Positions 50,140-59,559 of a DNA stretch of 60,773 nt are shown one piece after another (position 1 is the stretch's first letter; each line of letters opens with the position of its first letter). The translations under genes and the position numbers were made by a program. Origin of the DNA: Zelonia costaricensis (taxonomy: Eukaryota; Euglenozoa; Kinetoplastea; Trypanosomatida; Trypanosomatidae). The notes beneath the pieces are model-generated. The model did no database searches. It was not told where the DNA came from and was given only the letters and a program-made list of their open reading frames with translations. The DNA lies in contig JASAOO010003433.1 in NCBI GenBank assembly GCA_030849075.1, positions 1 to 60,773 of the forward strand, written 5' to 3'.

Positions 50140-53100
50140 CTAGTGCGCGATGTTGCCGCCCATGATGTACAGCCCACCATCCTCGGAGCCGCAGCACACG
50201 TAGAAACCGCCGCTCGCGTCGTACCAGGTTGCCACGCAGTTGACCACGTCCACGTGGAGCTGGTTCTGATGGTGCGAGGCGGGCATACGCAAGGCGGGGG
50301 CAGCCGCGCGCGTGCCGTCGCGCGCTGCCGCGGGGTGCCGCTCTTGCTGCTGCGCGCTGCGCGCCTTGGCGGTGAGCGGCAGCGTCCCTTCCTCCATGGC
50401 TTGGGCACGCACCGCAGCCAGGAGAGACCGACCGTGGACACCGCCGACGGTGGCGCGGGCACCGGCCAGGCGAGTGGGCATGCCGTGCTGCTCATGCTGC
50501 TGCTGCTGTCGTTGCGGGTCTTCGAGTGCCTGCAGCTCCAGCATGAGCTCCTCGCGCTGCTGCAGAATGTTCGCAAATGGGAACGCGCTGTGACCAGCCG
50601 CTGCATCCACCCCAGCGCACTGGCCATCGTCCCCCTCCCGGGGTGATGCGTCATGTCGATCTGTGCGAGCGAGGCTCGCACGCGTCTTGTGCGCGCTGTT
50701 GTACTGCGGCAGCTGCATTTCGTACCACGGCACGGCAGCGGTGACAGATGCGCGCGATGCCGCGCCGACCTTTCCGCTGCCGCTGCCGCTCGACCCCGTC
50801 ACCGCCGGTGCACACCACACCCACGCCGCTGCGGCAGCGGCGGGGGAGCGGCGGCGCAGCGAGGGCCCGAGCAGGGCGGCGGCGGTGGTCGTGGCGGCCT
50901 CGTCGATGGACAATGCCCACTGCACCAGCGCCGCCACAGCCGAGAGCGGGGCGAGGGAGTTGGGCGACGTCGTCGACGCGGCGAACAGCGTGACGTACGC
51001 CTGCCAGAGCATGCCGGGGTCGTAGTGGCGCTGCAGCCGCGCCAGCAGCCGCCGGCGACGCTGCCGCCACACGGGCCCGTGTGCCACAACGGGAGATGTG
51101 GTCAACCGCTGCTGCTGTTGCTGCGGCGGCGCCGGCATCGGCGCTGGCGCGAAGAGCGCCGCCGCGGCCGCTGCTGCAGGCGAGGAGGACTGCTGTGGCG
51201 TTGCGCGGCGGCCGGTCATGCCGGAGACGCCGAGGAGGGTTTGGTAGAAGAAGGCCAGCGCCGAGCTCGCAACCGACACGGTACCAGAGGCAGCGGTGGC
51301 CGTGCTGGTTGTGGTGTGGGCAGCGCGCTGCCCCGCGGCTGTTGTCGATGCCAACCGACCAGCGCCGTTGCCGCGCCGCGCTGCGGACGGTGCGACCTCG
51401 CTGTTCCCACGGAACACCGCGTGACGGCCCGTCGCCGCCTCTTGCTCCTCCGCACCGCCGTTGTTGGCCGTGCTCCCGCTGCCCTCGTCGTGGCTGTACA
51501 AGGTGGCGGGCTGCGGGTGCTCGTGTACCCACCACAGTATACCCCGCAGACTCCAGCCACTGCCCTGCGCGGCTGCGGCGTTGTGGCGCGGGTTCTGCAG
51601 GAGCCACGGCATCGACGACTCTGCCGCCGCCTCCGCGGCAGCCGCGGTGTGCGGCGATGGCGGTGCAGGGGCAGCAGTCATGGACGACAGAGAGGCATCC
51701 ACCTCCTGCGGCTGCGGCTGCGGCTGCCTTGGGTCTTGACCATCCACCACGGCGGTCTCCTCGTCGTACGGCGCGGGGGCCATGAACGGGTCGGGGCTGG
51801 AGGTGACCGAGGAGGAGCGGTCCGTGATGCCGTCAAAGCCCGTGCCGCGGCCCCACGTCGCGACGGAGGCGAGCACGTCGGATGGCTTGCGAATGGATGC
51901 AGGCAACACAGGAGAGACAAGGCGGTGCGCCGCGGGCATCTCCGGCGGCGGCGGCACTGGCAGACGCGCTCCGGCGGCCGCCGCAGCCGCGGGCTCCCCA
52001 GCGGTGTTGCTGTCCTCCACCTTTCCTGCTGCCGCCTTAGCCGTCGTTGTGGGGGTGCTGGCGGTAGTGGCGGCGCGTGTGCGGGCGGCGAGGGCGGCGG
52101 CTTCGTATGCGGCCGCGGCCGACTCCCCGGCGTGCCGCGCCGGCGCCTCCTCGCAGACGAGACGGCGTCCGGTGAGGGCGTCGAACACGTACACAGCAGT
52201 GCCCAGCCCACCGATTGTGAGTGCCACGACTTCCGTTGGCTCCCCGTCCTCCTGTTCCTCGTCCTCCTCCGGCACCCCGTCCCCACCACCGACACGTTCG
52301 CGCGGACGGTTCGGGAAATCGCCGCCACTCCGCATGGACGCTGCGGCGTCGATGGTGGAGCCGACGCGGATGTGCACCGGTGACCCGCTGCCGTGCGTGA
52401 CGCTCGGCCCTGTCTCTGCTGGCGGCAGCGGCACCACCGTCACGGTGCACGGCAGGCGGAAGACGGGGGCCTTGAGGTCGCTCTCGTGGCGCTCCGACGT
52501 CCACATGCTGCGCCCCTGCAGCCCGGTGAGCTCGGTGGGGCACACGGGAATCACGCGCAGGACCGCCCCGGCGTACACGTCGAAGACGACGCAACCGTAG
52601 AAGCCCGGCATGTCGCGCAGCGGCTCGCGTGGGTTGACGAGCTTGCGGTACGGCCCGACCGAGGCCATGATGCACAGGTACCGCCCGTTGCGTGCGGTGG
52701 CGGCCAGGCCCCGCTGCGAGCTCGGGGCGCAGCGCCGCCACGCGTCGCGTGGGCTGATGTACCCGCGCGCGGCGAGAAGCTCCATCGCGGACCACCGCAC
52801 CGCCGGCACCTCCCCCGCTTCGCCCGGGAACGCCGACGCGTTCGCCATCGTGGGCCACGCCGTGGCGGCGACGTCGGCGTGGTAGGTGGTAGCCAGCACG
52901 CGGGACTCCCACGCCGCCCACGTCGACTGGGGGACGCTGGCCAGCTGCCGCAGGCTCTGCAAGTCGTCGCGCCACAACAAAATGCGGGCGAGGGCGGCCG
53001 TCGACCACGGCGTCGGCGGCGCACTGCTGCTGCACGCGGCACCCTCGTCGTCTGCCTGCGCGTCGCACGGGGACGAGACTCGCCTGGTGGCGCCGCTGGA

Positions 53101-56100
53101 CCGGAAGTCCGCGTCTTCCGAGAGCATCGTGCTGCAGCGCTGGAACTCCCGCGAGCCACGCCCGAGCTGCCCGTGGAGCTGCTGCGGCTGCTGTTGCTGG
53201 CGAGTGTGCGCCGGCAGCACACCCGCCTCCTCCGCTGCCCGCTCCCACAGCCGCCGCCGCGCCGTCCACTGAGGCTCGCCGGAGAAGGCCATGGACAGCA
53301 GGTGGTGCGTCGACCCGCCAGAGCCCATCTCGTCGTTCGTCTGCCGGTCCAGCAAGTCGCCGGCGCTGCAGAGGGCCTTGGCGACGCTCTTGTACACGAG
53401 GCAGGTGCCGCTGGGGTAGTAGGCGCGCTGCAGCGGGCCTCGGGCGGGCGTGGGGTGCGCGGCGGACTCGAGCACCGAGACCTGCGCCCCGCTCGCCGCA
53501 GCCGCCGCCGCTGCGGTGGTGGTGGTGACGTCCGCCACGACGGTGCCGCCCGCGACGCCGTGCAGCAGCCGCGACGGCAGCGGCCGACGTGCGCCGTCGT
53601 CGTCGTCGTCGTAGTCGGCGCCGTCCGTGACGCCGTACGCGAGGTCCGCGTCGTCGTCGCCGGTGGGGACGTCCACGTCCAGCTCATCCGACGAGTCGTC
53701 GTCGGCGGCCGTCGCCGTCGCCGCCGCTGCGCCGACTTCGTACCCCTCCTCATCCCCCACGGCTCCGCCGCTGGTCACCGTGCGTGCCGCCGTCCCGCGC
53801 CGCGGACGCCGACGATCCGCACCGGCAATGACGTCGACCAGAAGGGGTGGCTCGCTCGAGCCGCCCCGCGCGCGCAACGCGGCTAACGCGGCGGCGCTGG
53901 GTGTCCGCGCCGACTCCACATCGCGCTCATAGACCAGCTCGCCGTCCTCGACGCAGTCCGCAGTGTGCGTCTGCCGCAGCAGGTTGCGGATCAGCCGGCG
54001 ACCCAGCTGGGCATCCCACGGCGTGTTCGCGGCCCACTGCTGTGGCAGCAACCAGCGCAGGTGGCGCGGCAGCCCCTTCGCCGTCACGCCGCCGGGCGGC
54101 CGCTGCGGTTGCTGCGGCCCACGGTGCACCAGCCCCTCCTCGTCGCCGTTCTCGCCCTCGTCGTAGCTGTCCTCGTGAATGTCGTCATCTTCATCATTGA
54201 ACGCCACGCGGCTTGCCGCCGCCGTCCCGCGGTGCACGCCGGGGCGGTGCAGGCTCGTCAGGGGAAGCCCCCCGCGGCGGCCGACGGCGCTGGGGTGCTG
54301 CTGGGCTTGAGGCTGGAGGGGCCCGCCGGTGGTGGCGCTGGCCGGCAGGATGACGCGCTGGAAGACCGGCGTGACAGGGCCGCTGAAGTGGGCCGACGTG
54401 CGCTCCGCGTGCACCTGCTCGTACGTCTCCGGGTCGTCGCTGCTCTCGCGGCGCACGCCACGGCGCGCCGGAGGCTGCGACGACCGCTGCGCTGCGCCAG
54501 CCGCTGTCGTGGCGGCCCCCGTAGCCGCGGCAGCGCCGCCGTCGCCGGCCACACGCGCAAACGGCTGCGTGCGGCCGATGCGGTAGTATCGCGGGTGGCC
54601 CTCCTCCGTGACCGGGAGGATGAGCCGCTGCGCCTGAATGCTGTGCGGCGGCTTCGCCCCCAGCAGCCCGCATGGGTCGGCCGCGGCGTCGGCGTCGTGG
54701 CTGCCGCCGTCCGTGACGTTACGCTCATCCCAGGCATCGTACATGTATAGCTCGCCGGCGTCGCTGGCCACATAGAAGGCGGCCATGAGCGGCGAGACGA
54801 CAATGTCGTGCACCGGCTCCGTCATGATGCGCTGAAGCACAAGTCCAGAGGCGGGCAGCCACCGCACAATGCAGTCGTCCGTGCTGATGGAGATGCACTG
54901 GTACTCGCTCAGCAGCACGGCCGCCGCCGCCCGCCAGCTCGCCGGAGGCGTATCTGATGTGGCGCTGCGCGGGCCTGAGTTTGGGAGCCCCTCCCGCGAG
55001 GTCGACCGCGCCCGGAGGTGCTCGGCGAGCACGACGGAGGCCGCGCTGGTCGTGTTGAGCGGCTCGGCGGCGCTGTTGGCCCAGCGGCTGCGGCGACCCC
55101 CGCCCCACCACCGCGGGTCCACCCAACGCGCCGACAGGCAGGCGCCGTTGTGCGGCTGCACGGTGCTGTACAAGCGGTCGGTGGTGCAGCCGAGAAGCCG
55201 CTCCAGCCGCCCGCTGGCGCCGCGCCCACCTCGAGCGGCGCCCCCACTCTCGCCCTCCTCCGCGTCCTCGTCGGCGCCGCCTTCGGCACGGCCGGCGCAG
55301 TGGAGGGAGTAGAGGTGGATCGTCCCCGTCCCCGGGGCCGTGGCGCGGGCCGTGGCGTACGAGGCGTTCGACTTGAGCTCGACCGGCGCGAACTGCACCG
55401 CGGCGAGGAGGAAGCGGTGGCAGGGCGAAAAGTGCACAAAGGAGCTGAACGCCTCGTACCACTGCAGCCGTGCCGCGCGGGACGGCATGTCGGGCAGCGT
55501 GGCATCGAGCAGGAGCTCCTCCTCGTACCGCACCACCGAGTCGCGGGCCTGCAGCCGGAAGACGGTCAGATGCCCGCGCGCCGTGAGCAGGGCGAGCAGG
55601 CGGCCATCTGAAGTGACCTCGAGACACTCCACCTCTTCCTTCATGGCGTCCTCGGCGCGCTCGTAGTCGATGTCGGCCGACGACGCCTCCGAGCCGTCCT
55701 CCTCCTCCTCCTCGTGGGCCTCTGCATCGTCATCGTCATCATCGTCATCATCGTCGAGGCCCTCGCTGGGCGACCACGCGCCGTCGTCGTCGTCGTCTTC
55801 TTCGTCCCCCTCCCCGTCCAACTCATCCATGGCCTCCTCGTCGTACAGGTGCCACCGCTCCAACTGCGGCGCCTCGGCGTCTTCGTCGTCCTCGTCCTCC
55901 TCCTCCTCGTCGTCGTCCTCCTGCGCCACATCAGGACTGCCACTCTCGTCACCGCTGTGCTCACTTTCCCACGCACCGCTGTCACGTCCTGCATCGTCGT
56001 CGTCGCTCTCCTGCGTGGGCCGCGGCTCGGGGGAGCGCTCCACCCTCGACGAACCCGCTGCCACGCCCTCTTCCTCGTCTTGCTCCGTCACATCGGCAGA

Positions 56101-59100
56101 GGCGCGGCGCTGGCTGTCCCCGCGGTGCGCCTCTACCGATGTGGAGCTGGTCGTGCCGCCGCCATGGCTGCCCGACGCCGCGCGCCGCTCCCCCGAGTTG
56201 GCTCCTGCGGACTGCGCCGCCGCCTCCTGCCTGGCGCGGCGGAGGGCCACGGCAGTTGCGGCGGCGAGGAGGGCCGGTGCGCTGCGGGCGTCCGACGCTC
56301 CGCCCCTGCTGCCCTCACCCAGGAGCGGCTGCGCTGCCGACGGAGGCGAGACCCAGCGGCGCGCTGGCCGCGGTCCTGCTGCCGACGCTGCGGCGGCCGG
56401 TGCAGAGCCTCCGCGCTCTCCGCCACTCCCGCTTCGCCGTGCCGCGGCGGAAGCGCGGCGCGCGCCTGCCCTGTCGAGTCGAGCCCGCACCCGGCGCTGC
56501 ACCACCGGCGCGGCCTGCAGCGTGGCGAGCTGCAGCACGTATGGCAGCTGCTCCACGACGGAGAGAGGAACACCGACCACCGCCCCCTCGCCGCTGCCGT
56601 CGCGCGCGGTGGGGTGCGGCGGGTAGGCGACGCCGCGGGCGCCAATCGGCGGGCGGGGCTGCACGCGGAGCAGCTCCTGGGCGTGCCGCATGGATTCCTT
56701 CAGCCGCAGCCGCAGCCGGTGGTAGCGCGAGCTCGGGTACGGCGCCTGCGGCACCTCCTGCGGTGCTTGCCAGCGGCCCGTCGCAATCGTGGCGAGCAGC
56801 TCCGTGAAGTGCGGCTTCCATTGCAGAACCTGCGCGGCCGTGCGGGCCGCCTCGAGGGAGTCGGGGCTCGCCGCGGCACACGGCGCGCTGATGACAGGGA
56901 TGCCGCCGGTGGTGGTTGTGGTGGCTGGCTGGGGCGGCAGCGTCGGTGGGGGCGTGAGGCTGCTGCCGCTGTTGTTGCCACCGCCGATGCTGCCGCTGCC
57001 GATGCTGCCGCGGTGCCCGAGCGAGCCTGCCTCCGCCTCCCCGCCGCCCTCGCCGAGGCCGCTCGCTGCGGCGGGTGCGGGCACGCGCAGGGCAGAGCCG
57101 GGCGGTGTGGGCACGCGCACCTTCCACACAGTGGACGTCGTCGGCGAGGCGTCGCTGCCGAAGGTGGGGCTGCCGACGCTGGAGAGCGGGCTGAACACGG
57201 CCTCGTGCGCGACGGCCGCGGTGAGGGGTGAGGAGGAGGCCATGGCAGCTGCAGCGACTGCGGCGCCGGTCGCAGAGGACCCCGCCGCGGTGGCGGCTGC
57301 GGTGCACGTGCGCAGCGCAAAGCGGTCCAGCTGCGCGGCGCGGGTGTCGCGGGCGCTCTGCATGGCGTTCAAGATGCGCACGCACAGGTATAGTCGACTC
57401 TCCTCTGGCGGCGGCGGCGGCGTGGTCGCACCAGCGCCTGCGCCACCGCCTCGCACAGGCGACACGCTGCCCAGCGCGTCGCGTGCCTGCAGCTCGAGGA
57501 GTTCTCGCAGCGACGCCAGCGCGGCCGCAACGGCAGGCGTCGAGGTGGCTGCGTCGGTACGCGCCAGAACGCCTCGCGGTCGCGGGGACGACGAGGCTGG
57601 GCCGGCGGCGGCAGCAAGCTCGCCGAGCATCCTCGAGCACTGCAGCGTGAACTGCGCCAGCATGGCGCTCTGTCGGGCCCACCACGGCCGCACCCGCTCC
57701 ATCGCGGACGGGCTCGCGACGAACGCGCCCAGCACCGAGTCGTGGCCGTTTGTAACGAGCAGCCCCATCAACGTCTGCAGCAGCTTCACCCGCTGCACCG
57801 TCATGGCAATGCGCACCACCGCCGGCACCCGCGCGGCAGCGAAGAGTGAGGGGGCCGGCACATCCGCGTACACATGGGTGGTGCTGTGCTTGGCCGCCCC
57901 CGCCGTGCGGGCCACCTCGGCCTCGAGGCACTGCTGGAAGGACGGCGCGGGGGCGGCAAAGGGCAGACCCATGACGACGTCCTGCAGCGGCTGCAGCAGC
58001 GGTGGCACCGCGCCGCCGTTCAGGCCGTCTGCTGCGGCGTAGGCTCGCGCCGACTCAGACGGCAGCTCCGGCTCGGTCGGCGAGCCCTGCTGCTCGAGGC
58101 ACCGGCGCTTGCGCTGCTGCCGCTGCTGCTGCGCCGTCGACGCGGCGGCGTCTCCCACAGCGACGCTGGAGGCGGCGCCTCCGCCGGCGGCGGCAGCCGG
58201 TGCCTCGAAGGCGCTGTGACGCCGCAACACCCACGCCATGATGCACTCGGCGTTGCGCAGCCACTCGATGGAGCTGTGGTGCAGCCGCGCGGCGATCGTC
58301 ACGGCGATCGTGGTACTGCTGCACGCGTCACAGGCCCCTCCCATCGCGTCTACGGCTCCACTCGATGCGCTCGGTACGGCGGCGAGCTGGCGGCGGCGCG
58401 CGACGATGCTGCCACACGCGGAGCGCAGTTCTTGCAGGGCTGCCACGAGCTGCCCCGCGAGGTCGGCCAGCTCGCGCTGGGCGTCCTGCATCACCTGCAT
58501 GGCTGCGGCAACCGCGGCCGAGTTGGCGGCGTGGCCGAGCTGGTACTCCTGCGTGAAGACGAGCTCCGTGATGCGCAGCTCGCACCACGCCGCACGCGCG
58601 ATCAGGGTGGCGATCTCGAACGAGTCGCCCATGCGGCTCGGTGGGGTCAGAGTGCCGCCGCCGATGCTCGCGTCTGCGCCGCGGCACGCCGTCCGCATCT
58701 CGGCATGCCAGAGCGGGGGCAGTAGATCGGTAACCAGCTGCGACGGCGTCGTCGCGGTGATGGTGGGTGGCACGGCGGACGCTGCTGCTGTCGTGGGCGT
58801 GGGCACGCCTGTGGAGCTGAACGAGGCAGCCGAGCCGGGGTGGACGCCCATCGAGATGCCTTGCAGCGGCTCCACGGCGCAGGCTGCGAGGCTGGCCACG
58901 GCCTTCATGCAGAGTGAGTCGTGCCGGTAAGGCTGCAGTTTGCGCTGCATCTCGGTAGACAGCTCGCCGGCAGCTGCCTCCGTGACGGGGGAGGGGCGGC
59001 GCGGCTGGCGGGCTGCAGCCCCTACGGCGGTGGCGTTGGTGTTCGTAGTGGTGTTGCTGGCCATCAACGGGGACGCGGGCAGTGCCGCGCGTGCGTTGCC

Positions 59101-59559
59101 CATGGCAGTGGTGATGGGCATCGGTGGTGTTGACGGCGGCGTGGGCAGGGGCACGGAGGCCATCGCCGCCGCTTCGCGCACCGCCGCTATGGCCGCGACG
59201 GCTGCCGCGCTCTCGGAGGGCGGCAGCAGGGTGAGGGCGTCGTCCACGTGAGAGGGCAACGGCGGCGTTGGCGGGGAGATGAGTGGGGCCGGGCGGGAGG
59301 GTGTGTGACTGCGGTCTTGCTGCTGCCGCTGCAGCTCGTCACACAAGGCCTGCGCCGTGGCGGTCAGTCCGAGGTCCTGCAGCAGGGTATAGAGCATCGC
59401 AGAGGACGGATTCGAAACGGCCTCGGGCACGGTGTCCGGCGCGGACGCCACAACAGCGGCGGTGGTGGTGATCCTCGGCCCGTGCGCGCTAGCGCTGCTC
59501 AAGTCTCCATCGTCCCTGTTGGACGGTGGCGGGGGTGACAGCGACCCCTGGCGTTGCAT
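50140..59559 (-). CDS. Giant LisH protein with acidic block and WD40-like repeats
   Basis: Predicted 3139 residues, the largest gene here. Residues 54-80 (AMLYTLLQDLGLTATAQALCDEL) are a good LisH dimerisation motif. Residues 210-1150 are helical blocks separated by Ala/Ser/Gly inserts. Residues about 1190-1310 are an extreme Asp/Glu/Ser block. From about 1310 to 1640 there are WD40-type strands: VECLEVTSDGRLLALLTARGHLTVF, YEAFSSFVHFSPCHRFLLAAVQF, EYQCISISTDDCIVRWLPAS and VHDIVVSPLMAAFYVASDAGELYMYDAW. Further blade-like pieces lie near 2300-2480 and at the extreme C-terminus (CVATWYDASGGFYVCCGSEDGGLYIMGG). LisH plus WD repeats plus acid is seen in several scaffolds, including some CUL4-DDB1 receptors; assignment to any is inference. 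Start at MQRQGSL is chosen because LisH follows closely; an ATG-less extension upstream is unlikely. Confidence 0.85.
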   Translation of the reverse strand: MQRQGSLSPPPPSNRDDGDLSSASAHGPRITTTAAVVASAPDTVPEAVSNPSSAMLYTLLQDLGLTATAQALCDELQRQQQDRSHTPSRPAPLISPPTPPLPSHVDDALTLLPPSESAAAVAAIAAVREAAAMASVPLPTPPSTPPMPITTAMGNARAALPASPLMASNTTTNTNATAVGAAARQPRRPSPVTEAAAGELSTEMQRKLQPYRHDSLCMKAVASLAACAVEPLQGISMGVHPGSAASFSSTGVPTPTTAAASAVPPTITATTPSQLVTDLLPPLWHAEMRTACRGADASIGGGTLTPPSRMGDSFEIATLIARAAWCELRITELVFTQEYQLGHAANSAAVAAAMQVMQDAQRELADLAGQLVAALQELRSACGSIVARRRQLAAVPSASSGAVDAMGGACDACSSTTIAVTIAARLHHSSIEWLRNAECIMAWVLRRHSAFEAPAAAAGGGAASSVAVGDAAASTAQQQRQQRKRRCLEQQGSPTEPELPSESARAYAAADGLNGGAVPPLLQPLQDVVMGLPFAAPAPSFQQCLEAEVARTAGAAKHSTTHVYADVPAPSLFAAARVPAVVRIAMTVQRVKLLQTLMGLLVTNGHDSVLGAFVASPSAMERVRPWWARQSAMLAQFTLQCSRMLGELAAAAGPASSSPRPRGVLARTDAATSTPAVAAALASLRELLELQARDALGSVSPVRGGGAGAGATTPPPPPEESRLYLCVRILNAMQSARDTRAAQLDRFALRTCTAAATAAGSSATGAAVAAAAMASSSPLTAAVAHEAVFSPLSSVGSPTFGSDASPTTSTVWKVRVPTPPGSALRVPAPAAASGLGEGGGEAEAGSLGHRGSIGSGSIGGGNNSGSSLTPPPTLPPQPATTTTTGGIPVISAPCAAASPDSLEAARTAAQVLQWKPHFTELLATIATGRWQAPQEVPQAPYPSSRYHRLRLRLKESMRHAQELLRVQPRPPIGARGVAYPPHPTARDGSGEGAVVGVPLSVVEQLPYVLQLATLQAAPVVQRRVRARLDRAGARRASAAARRSGSGGERGGSAPAAAASAAGPRPARRWVSPPSAAQPLLGEGSRGGASDARSAPALLAAATAVALRRARQEAAAQSAGANSGERRAASGSHGGGTTSSTSVEAHRGDSQRRASADVTEQDEEEGVAAGSSRVERSPEPRPTQESDDDDAGRDSGAWESEHSGDESGSPDVAQEDDDEEEEDEDDEDAEAPQLERWHLYDEEAMDELDGEGDEEDDDDDGAWSPSEGLDDDDDDDDDDAEAHEEEEEDGSEASSADIDYERAEDAMKEEVECLEVTSDGRLLALLTARGHLTVFRLQARDSVVRYEEELLLDATLPDMPSRAARLQWYEAFSSFVHFSPCHRFLLAAVQFAPVELKSNASYATARATAPGTGTIHLYSLHCAGRAEGGADEDAEEGESGGAARGGRGASGRLERLLGCTTDRLYSTVQPHNGACLSARWVDPRWWGGGRRSRWANSAAEPLNTTSAASVVLAEHLRARSTSREGLPNSGPRSATSDTPPASWRAAAAVLLSEYQCISISTDDCIVRWLPASGLVLQRIMTEPVHDIVVSPLMAAFYVASDAGELYMYDAWDERNVTDGGSHDADAAADPCGLLGAKPPHSIQAQRLILPVTEEGHPRYYRIGRTQPFARVAGDGGAAAATGAATTAAGAAQRSSQPPARRGVRRESSDDPETYEQVHAERTSAHFSGPVTPVFQRVILPASATTGGPLQPQAQQHPSAVGRRGGLPLTSLHRPGVHRGTAAASRVAFNDEDDDIHEDSYDEGENGDEEGLVHRGPQQPQRPPGGVTAKGLPRHLRWLLPQQWAANTPWDAQLGRRLIRNLLRQTHTADCVEDGELVYERDVESARTPSAAALAALRARGGSSEPPLLVDVIAGADRRRPRRGTAARTVTSGGAVGDEEGYEVGAAAATATAADDDSSDELDVDVPTGDDDADLAYGVTDGADYDDDDDGARRPLPSRLLHGVAGGTVVADVTTTTAAAAAAASGAQVSVLESAAHPTPARGPLQRAYYPSGTCLVYKSVAKALCSAGDLLDRQTNDEMGSGGSTHHLLSMAFSGEPQWTARRRLWERAAEEAGVLPAHTRQQQQPQQLHGQLGRGSREFQRCSTMLSEDADFRSSGATRRVSSPCDAQADDEGAACSSSAPPTPWSTAALARILLWRDDLQSLRQLASVPQSTWAAWESRVLATTYHADVAATAWPTMANASAFPGEAGEVPAVRWSAMELLAARGYISPRDAWRRCAPSSQRGLAATARNGRYLCIMASVGPYRKLVNPREPLRDMPGFYGCVVFDVYAGAVLRVIPVCPTELTGLQGRSMWTSERHESDLKAPVFRLPCTVTVVPLPPAETGPSVTHGSGSPVHIRVGSTIDAAASMRSGGDFPNRPRERVGGGDGVPEEDEEQEDGEPTEVVALTIGGLGTAVYVFDALTGRRLVCEEAPARHAGESAAAAYEAAALAARTRAATTASTPTTTAKAAAGKVEDSNTAGEPAAAAAAGARLPVPPPPEMPAAHRLVSPVLPASIRKPSDVLASVATWGRGTGFDGITDRSSSVTSSPDPFMAPAPYDEETAVVDGQDPRQPQPQPQEVDASLSSMTAAPAPPSPHTAAAAEAAAESSMPWLLQNPRHNAAAAQGSGWSLRGILWWVHEHPQPATLYSHDEGSGSTANNGGAEEQEAATGRHAVFRGNSEVAPSAARRGNGAGRLASTTAAGQRAAHTTTSTATAASGTVSVASSALAFFYQTLLGVSGMTGRRATPQQSSSPAAAAAAALFAPAPMPAPPQQQQQRLTTSPVVAHGPVWRQRRRRLLARLQRHYDPGMLWQAYVTLFAASTTSPNSLAPLSAVAALVQWALSIDEAATTTAAALLGPSLRRRSPAAAAAAWVWCAPAVTGSSGSGSGKVGAASRASVTAAVPWYEMQLPQYNSAHKTRASLARTDRHDASPREGDDGQCAGVDAAAGHSAFPFANILQQREELMLELQALEDPQRQQQQHEQHGMPTRLAGARATVGGVHGRSLLAAVRAQAMEEGTLPLTAKARSAQQQERHPAAARDGTRAAAPALRMPASHHQNQLHVDVVNCVATWYDASGGFYVCCGSEDGGLYIMGGNIAH

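Noticed and set aside
50653..52383. 576-codon plus-strand open frame within the LisH gene
   Set aside because: Arg/His-rich antisense translation with no domain; typical shadow.
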